The notes below the pieces were generated by a model. It did not search any database, was not told where the DNA came from, and saw only the letters and a list, made by a program, of their open reading frames with translations. Made by a program: the position numbers and the translations under genes. This document shows, piece after piece, positions 32,304 through 42,045 of a stretch of DNA of 64,000 nucleotides. The number at the start of each line of letters is the position of its first letter. The stretch's first letter is position 1. This DNA comes from Accumulibacter jenkinsii (GTDB lineage: Bacteria > Pseudomonadota > Gammaproteobacteria > Burkholderiales > Rhodocyclaceae), in the NCBI GenBank assembly GCA_036625225.1, contig JAZKUF010000001.1, forward strand, positions 682,001 to 746,000, written 5' to 3'.

Positions 32304-32723
32304 ATGTCGCATCCTCCCACACCAGAGATGGCAGGCGCCGGATCAAGCCCTGGCGAGGCAGCTGCCGGCGCGGCGTCGACGCAGGGACAACTGCCGACCC
32401 TGCAAAGAAATGCGCTGAGAAAAGTCTTCGATCGTTCCGATTTCACTGCGAGCGAGGTCGCCCTCCTCGGCCATCGACGCCTCGAACGGGCCGAGGGAAT
32501 CGGTGGCAAGGGCTTGGCAACGATCATCGAATGGTTGCGGAGCGAGGGCTACGAGCTGGCCGAAGACACTCGTGGTCCGCAGTCGCGGGATCCTGCCGCC
32601 TCTGCGAAGGCAGCCAGAAAGCTCGAAAAAGCCATGCGTGTACTCCAGTCCCATGGCTACACGGTCCTCCGGAGTGATGGAGGCGAGGATGACGGCCAGG
32701 ACGGCGATGGGCAAGCCCCCTGA
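32304..32723 (+). CDS. Hypothetical protein with helix-hairpin-helix-like core
   Basis: I do not recognise a named family. The 139-residue product has a disordered Ala/Gly/Pro-rich N-terminus. An ordered middle (about 30-75: RNALRKVFDRSDFTASEVALL then RRLERAEGIGGKGLATIIEW) resembles helix-hairpin-helix or RNA polymerase alpha-CTD-like folds. The tail is acidic (SDGGEDDGQDGDGQAP). GGAGGT lies seven bases before the ATG at 32304, which decides the start over an ATG five codons earlier. The neighbours give no hint of function. Confidence 0.6.
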   Translation: MSHPPTPEMAGAGSSPGEAAAGAASTQGQLPTLQRNALRKVFDRSDFTASEVALLGHRRLERAEGIGGKGLATIIEWLRSEGYELAEDTRGPQSRDPAASAKAARKLEKAMRVLQSHGYTVLRSDGGEDDGQDGDGQAP

Positions 32724-32803
32724 ACTCGCAGAGGGTGGCAATGAGCCGGTCGATTGTCGTTTTTCGGCTTTCGCACAAGAAGCTTGCTGGGGTTCGTCGC
32801 TGC

Positions 32804-33146
32804 TCAGCCGTTTGTCAATGTCCGCTTTTCCTCCCGTTGAATGCTCACTATCAGCTGGATGTTGACCACCAGCGGCGCGATCAGGGCGCTGATACCCAAA
32901 ATGAACAGCACATTGAAGATATTGCTGTCCACCACGTTGCCGATGGCGATGTCGGTCTTGCCGTCGAGCACGGCGCCGATGCTTTACGCGACCTCGGCCG
33001 CACTGCTGCCAAGGGCGACGATGGTGAGTCCGGCAACGAGCGGGCTGATGCCGAAGGACATCGCCAGTTTGGACGCACCGCGCACCAGCGTGTTAACGCC
33101 GATGACCAGCAGGATCAGGCCGCCGGGAAACATGAGAAAGTTCATG
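32804..33146 (-). pseudogene. Na+/Ca2+ exchanger (CaCA family) N-terminal remnant
   Basis: On the minus strand the translation reads MNFLMFPGG, then after a one-base shift near 33120 LILLVIGVNTLVRGASKLAM and SFGISPLVAGLTIVALGSSA. A TAA stop follows at 32984-32986, and then SIGAVLDGKTDIAIGNVVDS with NIFNVLFILGISALIAPLVV, ending at 32804. This is the first alpha-repeat of a YrbG-type exchanger. It is inactivated by the frameshift and the nonsense codon, and the second half is missing. The usual GTSxPE is also decayed to GSSAAE. Confidence 0.8.
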
Positions 33147-33705
33147 ATCGATCACTGCAGCGACAAGGATTTGCCCAGCGCAGTGCGGCCACTGGCGGCG
33201 TAGCAGGTGACCGGAATGATGATCAAGGCCACCCCACGCATAGAACCTACATATTCGCAGGCGCCTGCAACCAGATGTCGCAAATGCTTTAAATCATATG
33301 CTTGTATGCATTTTCCGCGCTCGGCAAGAGGCATCGGTCCGGACGATCGGTTGCCCATAAGATAATTCAGGTTGCCACCCGAAAACATAAAAAATACTGT
33401 CTGGCCGTCCGTCATGATCGGTTGCAATGACAGTCGCGTCAGCGGCTCACGCATCTGCCCTCGCCCACGCCGAGCAAGGGGCCGGGAAAGGAAAGCGGTC
33501 ATGGCAGAGAGGGTCTTTGGAGGCCATGACCGCGGGGGGAATTGTGGGAGTATGGGGGGATACGCTTGCGCGCAACTCGTTTCGCTTCAGCGCGGCGCTC
33601 GCGCTCGACTGCCCGAATCCTGTCTCGAAGCCTCGCGAGGCTTCGCCGGCGAGCCTGGCTGCCGCCGCCGCGCATGGCGCTCGCCACGCACAGGAAAGCA
33701 CCTGA
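33147..33705. other. Gene-free stretch with a 20-bp perfect palindrome
   Basis: About 560 bases lie between the dead exchanger and the methyltransferase gene. Open frames on both strands lack family resemblance and conserved starts. CGAAGCCTCGCGAGGCTTCG at 33626-33645 is a perfect 20-bp palindrome about 60 bases before the methyltransferase ATG. An AT-rich patch at 33285-33315 contains CATATGCTTGTATGCA. Confidence 0.5.
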
Positions 33706-34536
33706 ATGTCTTCCGATCCTCCCCTTCACCATGGCTTGACTGGATGGGATCACACCAGCCATCCCGACTTCCTCGATTACTACGAACAACAAAGCCTGTC
33801 GCCGGCAACCCTCGAGCGTTTCGAGAAAGTGTGCGACAAGGCCCGGACGCTTCTCGCCGGAGCCGATGGACGCACCGGAATGCTGCAGGTGCTGGATGTC
33901 GGCTGCGGTGCCGGCACTCAGGCCCGCCTCTGGGCGCGTCTGGGGCATCAGGTGCATGGCTTGGACGTCAATGCGCCATTGATCGAGGTCGCCAGACAGC
34001 GGGCACGCGAAGAACAGCTTGAAATCGAGTTCGCGATCGGCTCGGCCACCGACCTGCCGTATGCCGACCGCAGCATGGATGTCTGCCTGTTGCCGGAACT
34101 GCTGGAGCATGTTGTCGACTGGCAGCGTTGCCTCGATGAAAGCGCCCGCATTCTGAAGCCGGGCGGGCTGCTCTACCTCAGTACGACCAACTGGCTTTGC
34201 CCGCTCCAGGACGAGTTCGAACTCCCCCTGTACAGCTGGTATCCCGGCTTCGTGAAGCGCAGGTGCGAGCGTCTCGCGCTCACCACCCGGCCCGAGATGG
34301 CCAACCACGCCAAATATCCTGCGGTGAACTGGTTCAGCTTCTATTCGCTTGCCGCCGAACTGGACCGGCGCGGCTTTGATTGCCGGGATCGCTTCGACCT
34401 CATTGACACCGAAGCTCTCGGGTTGCTGCCAAGGATGGCCGTGAAGCTGGCACGCAGGCTGCCACCCGTACGCCTGGCGGGACATCTGGCCACGCCAAGC
34501 ACCGTGCTTTTTGCCCTCAAGCGACATCGAGACTGA
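33706..34536 (+). CDS. Class I SAM-dependent methyltransferase, UbiG-like
   Basis: This 276-residue cytoplasmic enzyme shows SAM motif I VLDVGCGAGTQARLWARLGH at about 64-83, then GLDVNAPLIEVARQRA (motif II) and LPELLEHVVDWQRCLDESARILKPGGLLYLST (motifs III-IV). The order fits the UbiG/UbiE-like group, but quinone biosynthesis is not implied: the partner genes are a glycosyltransferase 10 bases downstream and an acyl-CoA ligase. AGGAAAG precedes the ATG. It more likely modifies a polysaccharide or an attached group. The substrate is unknown. Confidence 0.87.
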   Translation: MSSDPPLHHGLTGWDHTSHPDFLDYYEQQSLSPATLERFEKVCDKARTLLAGADGRTGMLQVLDVGCGAGTQARLWARLGHQVHGLDVNAPLIEVARQRAREEQLEIEFAIGSATDLPYADRSMDVCLLPELLEHVVDWQRCLDESARILKPGGLLYLSTTNWLCPLQDEFELPLYSWYPGFVKRRCERLALTTRPEMANHAKYPAVNWFSFYSLAAELDRRGFDCRDRFDLIDTEALGLLPRMAVKLARRLPPVRLAGHLATPSTVLFALKRHRD

Positions 34537-34546
34537 AAGACTGAAC

Positions 34547-35902
34547 ATGACCACAAGCCAACCCTCATCCTTCGACGGCCATTCGACCTTCGCGCCGATC
34601 ACCCCCGACCGGCAGCCGACGGCGATCCCTTTCCAGGCTTGCGAGCCTGCGCCGAAGCACCCCGACGCAGCGACCCATCGGTCGGCAGGGGAACCGCAGG
34701 TGGTGGTGCTGAGCAGCCTGTTTCCCAACAGCATGCAACCGAATGCCGGGCTGTTCGTGCGCGAAAGGATGTTCCGCGTCGGCCAGCGGATGCCGGTGGC
34801 CATCGTCTCGCCGAAGCCCTGGTTCCCGCTGCAATCGCTCTTGCGTCTGCTGCGGCCGGGCTTCCGCCCCGGCGCCCCGGCATTTGAAAAACAGCAGGGC
34901 AATGATTGCTGGTTTCCTCGTTTTCTCTGTGTCCCCGGCTTGCTCAAGCGCTTCGACGGTCTCTTCATGGCCATTGGCGCCTACCCCCGCCTGCGACAAC
35001 TCAAGCGCGCCGGCCGCCTGGACATCCTGGATGCGCATTTCGCCTATCCGGATGGTTATGCGGCCTGTCTGCTGGGTTGCTGGCTGGATGTCCCGGTCAC
35101 CATCACGCTGCGGGGCACCGAAACCCGCCAGGCACGCGACCCGGTGTTGCGTCGCCGGTTGCAGAGTGCATTGTCGAAAGCCGATCGGGTGTTCGCGGTC
35201 TCGGAATCGCTGCGCCAGATCGCCCTCGAACTGGGCACCCCTGCAGCTCAGACCGCGGTCATCGGCAATGGCGTCGATATCAATCGATTCTTCATGATCC
35301 CGCGCGACAAGGCACGGCAAGCCCTGGGTTTGCCGCTGGATGCGCCGGTGCTGATCACGGTCGGAGGACTCGTCGAACGTAAGGGATTCCACCGCGTGAT
35401 GGCGTGCCTGCCAACGCTGAAGCAACAGTTTCCGGGCATTCGCTACCTCGTCGTGGGTGGACCCAGCCCGGAGGGGGACTGGACACAGCGCCTGCAGGCA
35501 CAGAGCCGTTCGCTGGCGCTGACCGACTGCGTTCACTTTCTCGGCCATGTGCCTCCTGATCAACTCCGCAACGTCCTCTCGGCGGCCAACGTCTTCGTCC
35601 TCTCGACGCGCAACGAAGGGTGGGCCAACGTCCTGCTCGAGGCAATGGCCTGTGGTCTGCCGGTGATCACCACCGATGTCGGCGGCAACCGCGAGGTGGT
35701 GAATTCCATGGAACTGGGTCGAGTGCTGCCGTTCGACGACGGCGAACGGCTGACCGCTGCCATCGCCCACGCCCTGCACCACCCCTGGGATCGGGATCGT
35801 ATCCGGCGATACGCCGAAGAGAATACCTGGGAGCCGCGCGTCGAGGTCCTCGCGGCACGCTTCCAGGCGATTTACCGGCAGACTGCCGTACCGTGGCCCT
35901 GA
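34547..35902 (+). CDS. Glycosyltransferase family 1/4 (GT-B fold)
   Basis: This 451-residue enzyme has an N-terminal acceptor-binding half opening VVVLSSLFPNSMQPNAGLFV at about 55-74, a GT4-like beginning. The C-terminal half shows TVGGLVERKGFHRVMACLPTL and the sugar-nucleotide EX7E region STRNEGWANVLLEAMACGLPVI. It would transfer a sugar during exopolysaccharide or glycan assembly. It follows the methyltransferase by 10 bases. The first 40 residues are low-complexity, so the true start could be slightly later. A strong hairpin follows its stop. Confidence 0.9.
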   Translation: MTTSQPSSFDGHSTFAPITPDRQPTAIPFQACEPAPKHPDAATHRSAGEPQVVVLSSLFPNSMQPNAGLFVRERMFRVGQRMPVAIVSPKPWFPLQSLLRLLRPGFRPGAPAFEKQQGNDCWFPRFLCVPGLLKRFDGLFMAIGAYPRLRQLKRAGRLDILDAHFAYPDGYAACLLGCWLDVPVTITLRGTETRQARDPVLRRRLQSALSKADRVFAVSESLRQIALELGTPAAQTAVIGNGVDINRFFMIPRDKARQALGLPLDAPVLITVGGLVERKGFHRVMACLPTLKQQFPGIRYLVVGGPSPEGDWTQRLQAQSRSLALTDCVHFLGHVPPDQLRNVLSAANVFVLSTRNEGWANVLLEAMACGLPVITTDVGGNREVVNSMELGRVLPFDDGERLTAAIAHALHHPWDRDRIRRYAEENTWEPRVEVLAARFQAIYRQTAVPWP

Positions 35903-35907
35903 TTTGC

Positions 35908-35935
35908 CGTGCCGGAAGAAGAGCATTCCGGCACG
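35908..35935 (+). terminator. Intrinsic-type hairpin after the glycosyltransferase gene
   Basis: CGTGCCGGAA (35908-35917) pairs perfectly over 10 bp with TTCCGGCACG (35926-35935) around an 8-base loop, six bases past the stop codon. No T-run follows, so it may stop or pause RNA polymerase with help, or stabilise the mRNA end. Confidence 0.5.
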
Positions 35936-36066
35936 CCACGTTCGATCGACGGCAGGCGACGGCCGAAGTCCCTGAGTCGGAGCGACTCGCAAGGCAAATA
36001 TTGTCACGGTAAGCAGGCCTTTTCTGGCTAGAATCCGTTTCCGTCAGCCTCCCGCGAGATCCAGAA

Positions 36067-37665
36067 ATGACCGCCGCCACCCTGCTCCCTGAACTGATCA
36101 CCCACCATGCAGCGCGTACGCCGGCAGCGCTCGCGCTGAGCCATGGCCAGCAGTCGATGAGTTACGGCGCGCTGCAGCAAGCGATCGCCGGCTTCGTCAG
36201 CGGAGTCATCGACCTCGGCCTGCAACGCGGCGAGCGAATCGCCATCTACCTCGAGAAGCGCCTGGAGACCGTCATCGCCAGCTTTGGCGCCACCGCCGCC
36301 GGCTGCGTCTTCGTGCCGCTCAACCCCTTGCTGAAAGCCGATCAGGTCGCCTACATCCTGCGCGACTGCAACGTCCGGGCGCTGGTCACTTCGTCCGAGC
36401 GACTGTCCCTGCTGGCGTCGACCCTGCCCATCTGCCATGATCTGCGGCACGTCATTCTGGTCAACGCCGACCCGCTTCCCGACCGTGGCGGGCCGCTCGC
36501 CTGGCTGCACTGGGACGCGCTGCTGCAGACCGGCGGGCAGAGCGGCCACCGGGTGATCGACAGCGACATGGCGGCAATCCTCTATACCTCGGGCAGCACC
36601 GGCAAGCCGAAAGGCGTCGTGCTCTCGCACCGCAACCTGGTTGCTGGAGCCCGCAGCGTCGCCGGCTATCTCGAAAATACCGCCGACGACACCGTGCTCG
36701 CCGCCCTGCCACTCTCCTTCGACGCCGGTTTCAGCCAGCTCACCACCGCCTTCCACGCCGGCGCGCGCGTCGTCCTGCTCAACTACCTGCTGCCGCAGGA
36801 TGTGCTCAAGGCGCTGGCGCGCGAGCGGGTCACCGGCTTCACGGCGGTGCCGCCGCTCTACATCCAGCTCTCGCAGCTCGACTGGCCAGTCGCGATCAGC
36901 GAGCATCTGCGCTACTTCGCCAATACCGGCGGGCGCATGCCACGCGACACGCTGTCCGCTTTGCGCCAGCGCCTGCCACAGAGCAAGCCCTACCTGATGT
37001 ACGGCCTGACCGAAGCCTTTCGCTCGACCTATCTGGCACCCGAAGAGGTGGATCGGCGACCCGACTCGATCGGCAAGGCGATCCCCAACGCCGAGATTCT
37101 CGTCCTGCGCGAAGATGGCTCGGCGTGTGCGGCCAACGAACCCGGCGAGCTCGTTCATCGGGGCGCCCTGGTCGGCATGGGGTACTGGAACGACCCCGAA
37201 AAGACCGCCGAGCGCTACAAGCTCTTGCCCGCCAACCTGCCGGGCCGTGATGCCGGACTCGTGCTGCCGGAAATCGCCGTCTTTTCCGGCGACACGGTGC
37301 GCCGGGACGAAGAAGGTTTTCTCTACTTCATCGGTCGCCGGGACGAGATGATGAAGACTTCGGGTTACCGGGTGAGTCCGACCGAGGTCGAGGAGGTGCT
37401 TTACGCCACCCGACTGGTCGGTGAATGTGCCGCCTTCGGCGTTGATCACCCCACGCTGGGCCAGGCGATCCAGGTCGTTGCCACGCCCCCCGCCGGCGGC
37501 ATGCTCGATGCCGCGGCACTCCTCTGCGAATGCCGCCGGCAAATGCCCGCCTACATGGTGCCGGCCGGTATCGACGTGCGCCCAGGCCCGCTGCCGCGCA
37601 ACCCCAACGGCAAGATCGACCGCAAGCTGCTGGCGAGCGGCTTCGTCGCGGAGCGGCATGGGTAA
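36067..37665 (+). CDS. AMP-forming acyl-CoA ligase, exosortase-A-associated type
   Basis: This 532-residue adenylate-forming enzyme activates a carboxylic acid as acyl-AMP and then acyl-CoA. Core A3 motif ILYTSGSTGKPKGVVLSHRN is near 176-195, A5 MYGLTEAFRST near 310, A7/A8 GDTVRRDEEGFLYFIGRRDEMMKTSGYRVSP near 400-430, and the A10 lysine lies in PRNPNGKIDRK. The wording MYGLTEAFRSTYLAPEE resembles the ligase subfamily that accompanies exosortase-A polysaccharide loci, and the glycosyltransferase upstream fits. No exosortase, PEP-CTERM or aminotransferase gene is in the window, so the association is by similarity only. Confidence 0.87.
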   Translation: MTAATLLPELITHHAARTPAALALSHGQQSMSYGALQQAIAGFVSGVIDLGLQRGERIAIYLEKRLETVIASFGATAAGCVFVPLNPLLKADQVAYILRDCNVRALVTSSERLSLLASTLPICHDLRHVILVNADPLPDRGGPLAWLHWDALLQTGGQSGHRVIDSDMAAILYTSGSTGKPKGVVLSHRNLVAGARSVAGYLENTADDTVLAALPLSFDAGFSQLTTAFHAGARVVLLNYLLPQDVLKALARERVTGFTAVPPLYIQLSQLDWPVAISEHLRYFANTGGRMPRDTLSALRQRLPQSKPYLMYGLTEAFRSTYLAPEEVDRRPDSIGKAIPNAEILVLREDGSACAANEPGELVHRGALVGMGYWNDPEKTAERYKLLPANLPGRDAGLVLPEIAVFSGDTVRRDEEGFLYFIGRRDEMMKTSGYRVSPTEVEEVLYATRLVGECAAFGVDHPTLGQAIQVVATPPAGGMLDAAALLCECRRQMPAYMVPAGIDVRPGPLPRNPNGKIDRKLLASGFVAERHG

Positions 37666-37755
37666 GTGCCGACAGCGGCGACCAGCACGCTCCAGCGCCT
37701 GGCACCCGGAATCGCATGAAGAGCCGGCTCGGTGCCGGGGAAGTCGCGCGGCAGC

Positions 37756-39975
<2,220 letters not shown>

Positions 39976-40096
39976 CGGCAAGGATTGTACAGGAAGCACT
40001 TTGGCCCGCATCGGCAGGATGAGCGATTGACGGATTTGCTGCAGCGCAGCTTGCCAGACATTTCATCTGTCTGTATGGTCGCGGCCACGACTTTAT

Positions 40097-40108
40097 ATCG
40101 TATACGAT
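40097..40108 (+). promoter_or_regulatory. 12-bp palindromic GntR-type operator
   Basis: ATCGTATACGAT is a perfect 12-bp palindrome ending 23 bases before the GntR gene start. Its central TNGTATACNA pattern is typical of FadR-subfamily GntR regulators. It lies within TTTATATCGTATACGATC, probably near the promoter, so autoregulation is likely. Confidence 0.68.
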
Positions 40109-40131
40109 CCTCGGAGTGCGTCTCGCCGCCC

Positions 40132-40824
40132 ATGTCTTCCGTCATCGAGCTTGTCGCCAGCCAGAAGATGCCGCGCCTCAGCGCGTCGGACCATGTCGCG
40201 CAGACCATCGAGCAGGCGATCGTCGATGGCCTGCTGGCCGCCGGCGAGTTGCTCCGCCAGGATGAGATCGCCGCCCATTTCCAGGTCAGCAAGATCCCGG
40301 TTCGCGAAGCGCTCAAGCACCTCGAGGCGAAAGGCCTGGTGACCTTCCTGCGCAACCGTGGCGCTGTCGTCGCCTCGCTGTCGACCGCCGAGATCGACGA
40401 GTACATGGACATCCGGGCGCTGCTCGAAGCCCGCGCCGCGCGCCTTTCGGCGCCGCTGATCGGCGAACCGGCGCTGGCCGCGGCGCGCGCTCACCTCGAC
40501 GACTTCGGCCGGGCAGCCAACGCCGGCCGCTGGGGCGAGTTGAACTGGCTTTTCCACTCGACGCTCTACGCCGCAGCCGGACGACCGATCCTGCTCGCCG
40601 AGATCCGCTCCCTGTACCACAAGGTCGAGCGTTACGTGCGGGCACTGCTCTCGCTGCGCAACGAAATGCCCAGGACCCAGCACGAACACGCGGCGATTCT
40701 CGACGCGTTCGTCCGCCGGGACCCCGACGCGGCGGCAGAACTCACGCGGGCACACGTGCTCGACGCGGGTGCATCACTCGTCAATTACCTCAACGACCAC
40801 CGTAGCAAAGGAGGCAACACATGA
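40132..40824 (+). CDS. GntR-family transcriptional regulator, FadR/FCD type
   Basis: This 230-residue protein has an N-terminal winged helix (about 15-80: VAQTIEQAIVDGLLAAGELL, then RQDEIAAHFQVSKIPVREAL). A helical FCD ligand domain follows (about 95-220) with metal-binding residues in ARAHLDDFGRAANA, LNWLFHSTLY and TQHEHAAILDAFVRRD. Its stop overlaps the start of a branched-chain amino-acid-type binding protein gene (ATGA), and PutA lies further downstream, so it probably responds to an amino acid or its catabolite. The palindrome just upstream is its likely operator. Spacing from GGAG to the ATG is long, so the start could be slightly later. Confidence 0.9.
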   Translation: MSSVIELVASQKMPRLSASDHVAQTIEQAIVDGLLAAGELLRQDEIAAHFQVSKIPVREALKHLEAKGLVTFLRNRGAVVASLSTAEIDEYMDIRALLEARAARLSAPLIGEPALAAARAHLDDFGRAANAGRWGELNWLFHSTLYAAAGRPILLAEIRSLYHKVERYVRALLSLRNEMPRTQHEHAAILDAFVRRDPDAAAELTRAHVLDAGASLVNYLNDHRSKGGNT

Positions 40825-41918
40825 ACAAACACATCCTGGCGACCACCTTCAGCCTGTTTACCCTCGCTGGCAGCCATGCCTGGGCCGATCACCTGGTCGC
40901 CATCGCCGGCCCGATGACCGGTCAATACGCGTCGGCTGGCGACCAGATCCGCAAGGGCGCCGAGATGGCGATCGCCGACATCAACGCCAAGGGTGGCGTC
41001 GGCGGACAGAAGCTGAAGCTGGAAATCGGCGACGACGCCTGCGACCCGAAGCAGGCGGTGGTGGTGGCCAACCAGATGGTCAACAAGAAGATCCTCTTCA
41101 TGCACGGTCACTGGTGCTCGTCGTCGACCATCCCGGCGTCGGAAGTCTATGCCGAGGCGAACATCCCGATGGTCACCGTGTCGACCAACCCCAAGGTCAC
41201 CGACCGCGGCCTGAAGAACATCTTCGCCATTGCCGGTCGTGACGACCAGCAGGGCCAGGTGGCCGGGGCCTACCTGGCGGAAAAGTTCAAGGGCAGAAAG
41301 ATCGCCGTGGTCGACGACAAGAGCGCCTACGGCAAGGGCCTCGCCGACGAAGTCGCGAAGGCGATGGAAGCCAAAGGCGTCAAGCCGGCGTTGCGCGAGT
41401 CGATCACCGCCGGCGAAAAGGACTATTCCGGCCTGGTCAGCAAGCTCAAGGCGGGCGGGATCGAGGTCATGTCGTACGGCGGCTACCACACCGAAGTGGC
41501 GCTGATCCTGCGCCAGGCCCAGCAGGCCGGCCTGAAGCTGACGGTGATGGGCGGCGATACGATGTCGAACAGCGAACTCGCCACCGCCGCCGGTGCCGAG
41601 GCGAACAACGTCCTCTTCACCTTCGGTCCCGACGCGCGCAAGAACCCGAGCGCGGCGCCGATCGTCAAGAAGTTCCATGATGCCAAGATCGAACCGGAAG
41701 GCTACGTCCTCTACGCCTACGCGGCCTTCCAGCTCTTCGACCAGGCGGCGACCAAGGCGAAAAGCACGAAGTACGCCGACCTCGAGAAAGCGCTGCGTGG
41801 CGGCTCGTTCGACACGGTCATCGGCAAACTCTCGTTCGACGCCAAGGGGAACAGTTCGGCGCCGGCCTTTGTCGTCTATCAATGGAACAATGGCAAGTAC
41901 GACTACGTGAAGAAGTGA
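40821..41918 (+). CDS. Branched-chain amino-acid-type ABC substrate-binding protein (LivK-like), orphan
   Basis: This 365-residue periplasmic binding protein of type I fold has a signal peptide ending near SHAWA (residue 22). The mature start is DHLVAIAGPMTGQYASAGDQI, the LivJ/LivK signature, and GKGLADEVAKAMEAKGVKPALR and GGDTMSNSELATAAGAEANNVLFTF follow. No livHMGF membrane or ATPase genes are adjacent, so it must use a transporter encoded elsewhere or act in sensing. It is translationally coupled to the GntR gene and followed by a terminator hairpin and putA. Confidence 0.9.
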   Translation: MNKHILATTFSLFTLAGSHAWADHLVAIAGPMTGQYASAGDQIRKGAEMAIADINAKGGVGGQKLKLEIGDDACDPKQAVVVANQMVNKKILFMHGHWCSSSTIPASEVYAEANIPMVTVSTNPKVTDRGLKNIFAIAGRDDQQGQVAGAYLAEKFKGRKIAVVDDKSAYGKGLADEVAKAMEAKGVKPALRESITAGEKDYSGLVSKLKAGGIEVMSYGGYHTEVALILRQAQQAGLKLTVMGGDTMSNSELATAAGAEANNVLFTFGPDARKNPSAAPIVKKFHDAKIEPEGYVLYAYAAFQLFDQAATKAKSTKYADLEKALRGGSFDTVIGKLSFDAKGNSSAPAFVVYQWNNGKYDYVKK

Positions 41919-41923
41919 TCGTC

Positions 41924-41953
41924 GGCGACGCCGGGCAGTCGCCCGGCGTCGCC
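41924..41953 (+). terminator. Perfect 12-bp hairpin after the LivK-like gene
   Basis: GGCGACGCCGGG (41924-41935) pairs perfectly with CCCGGCGTCGCC (41942-41953) around the six-base loop CAGTCG. It starts six bases after the stop codon. There is only a short TT after the stem. It separates the regulator/binding protein pair from putA. Confidence 0.6.
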
Positions 41954-42045
41954 TTGCACACCCCACACTGTCCGCCGCAAGGCGGGCACTTCGACCCGCG
42001 CGACGCCCGCGCCGGGCCCAATCGACAGGAAGGCACGAAAGCACG

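Noticed and set aside
33427..33705. 92-codon open frame just before the methyltransferase gene
   Set aside because: Ala/Ser/Arg-rich, no homologous pattern, and a competing antisense frame of equal length; treated as non-coding.
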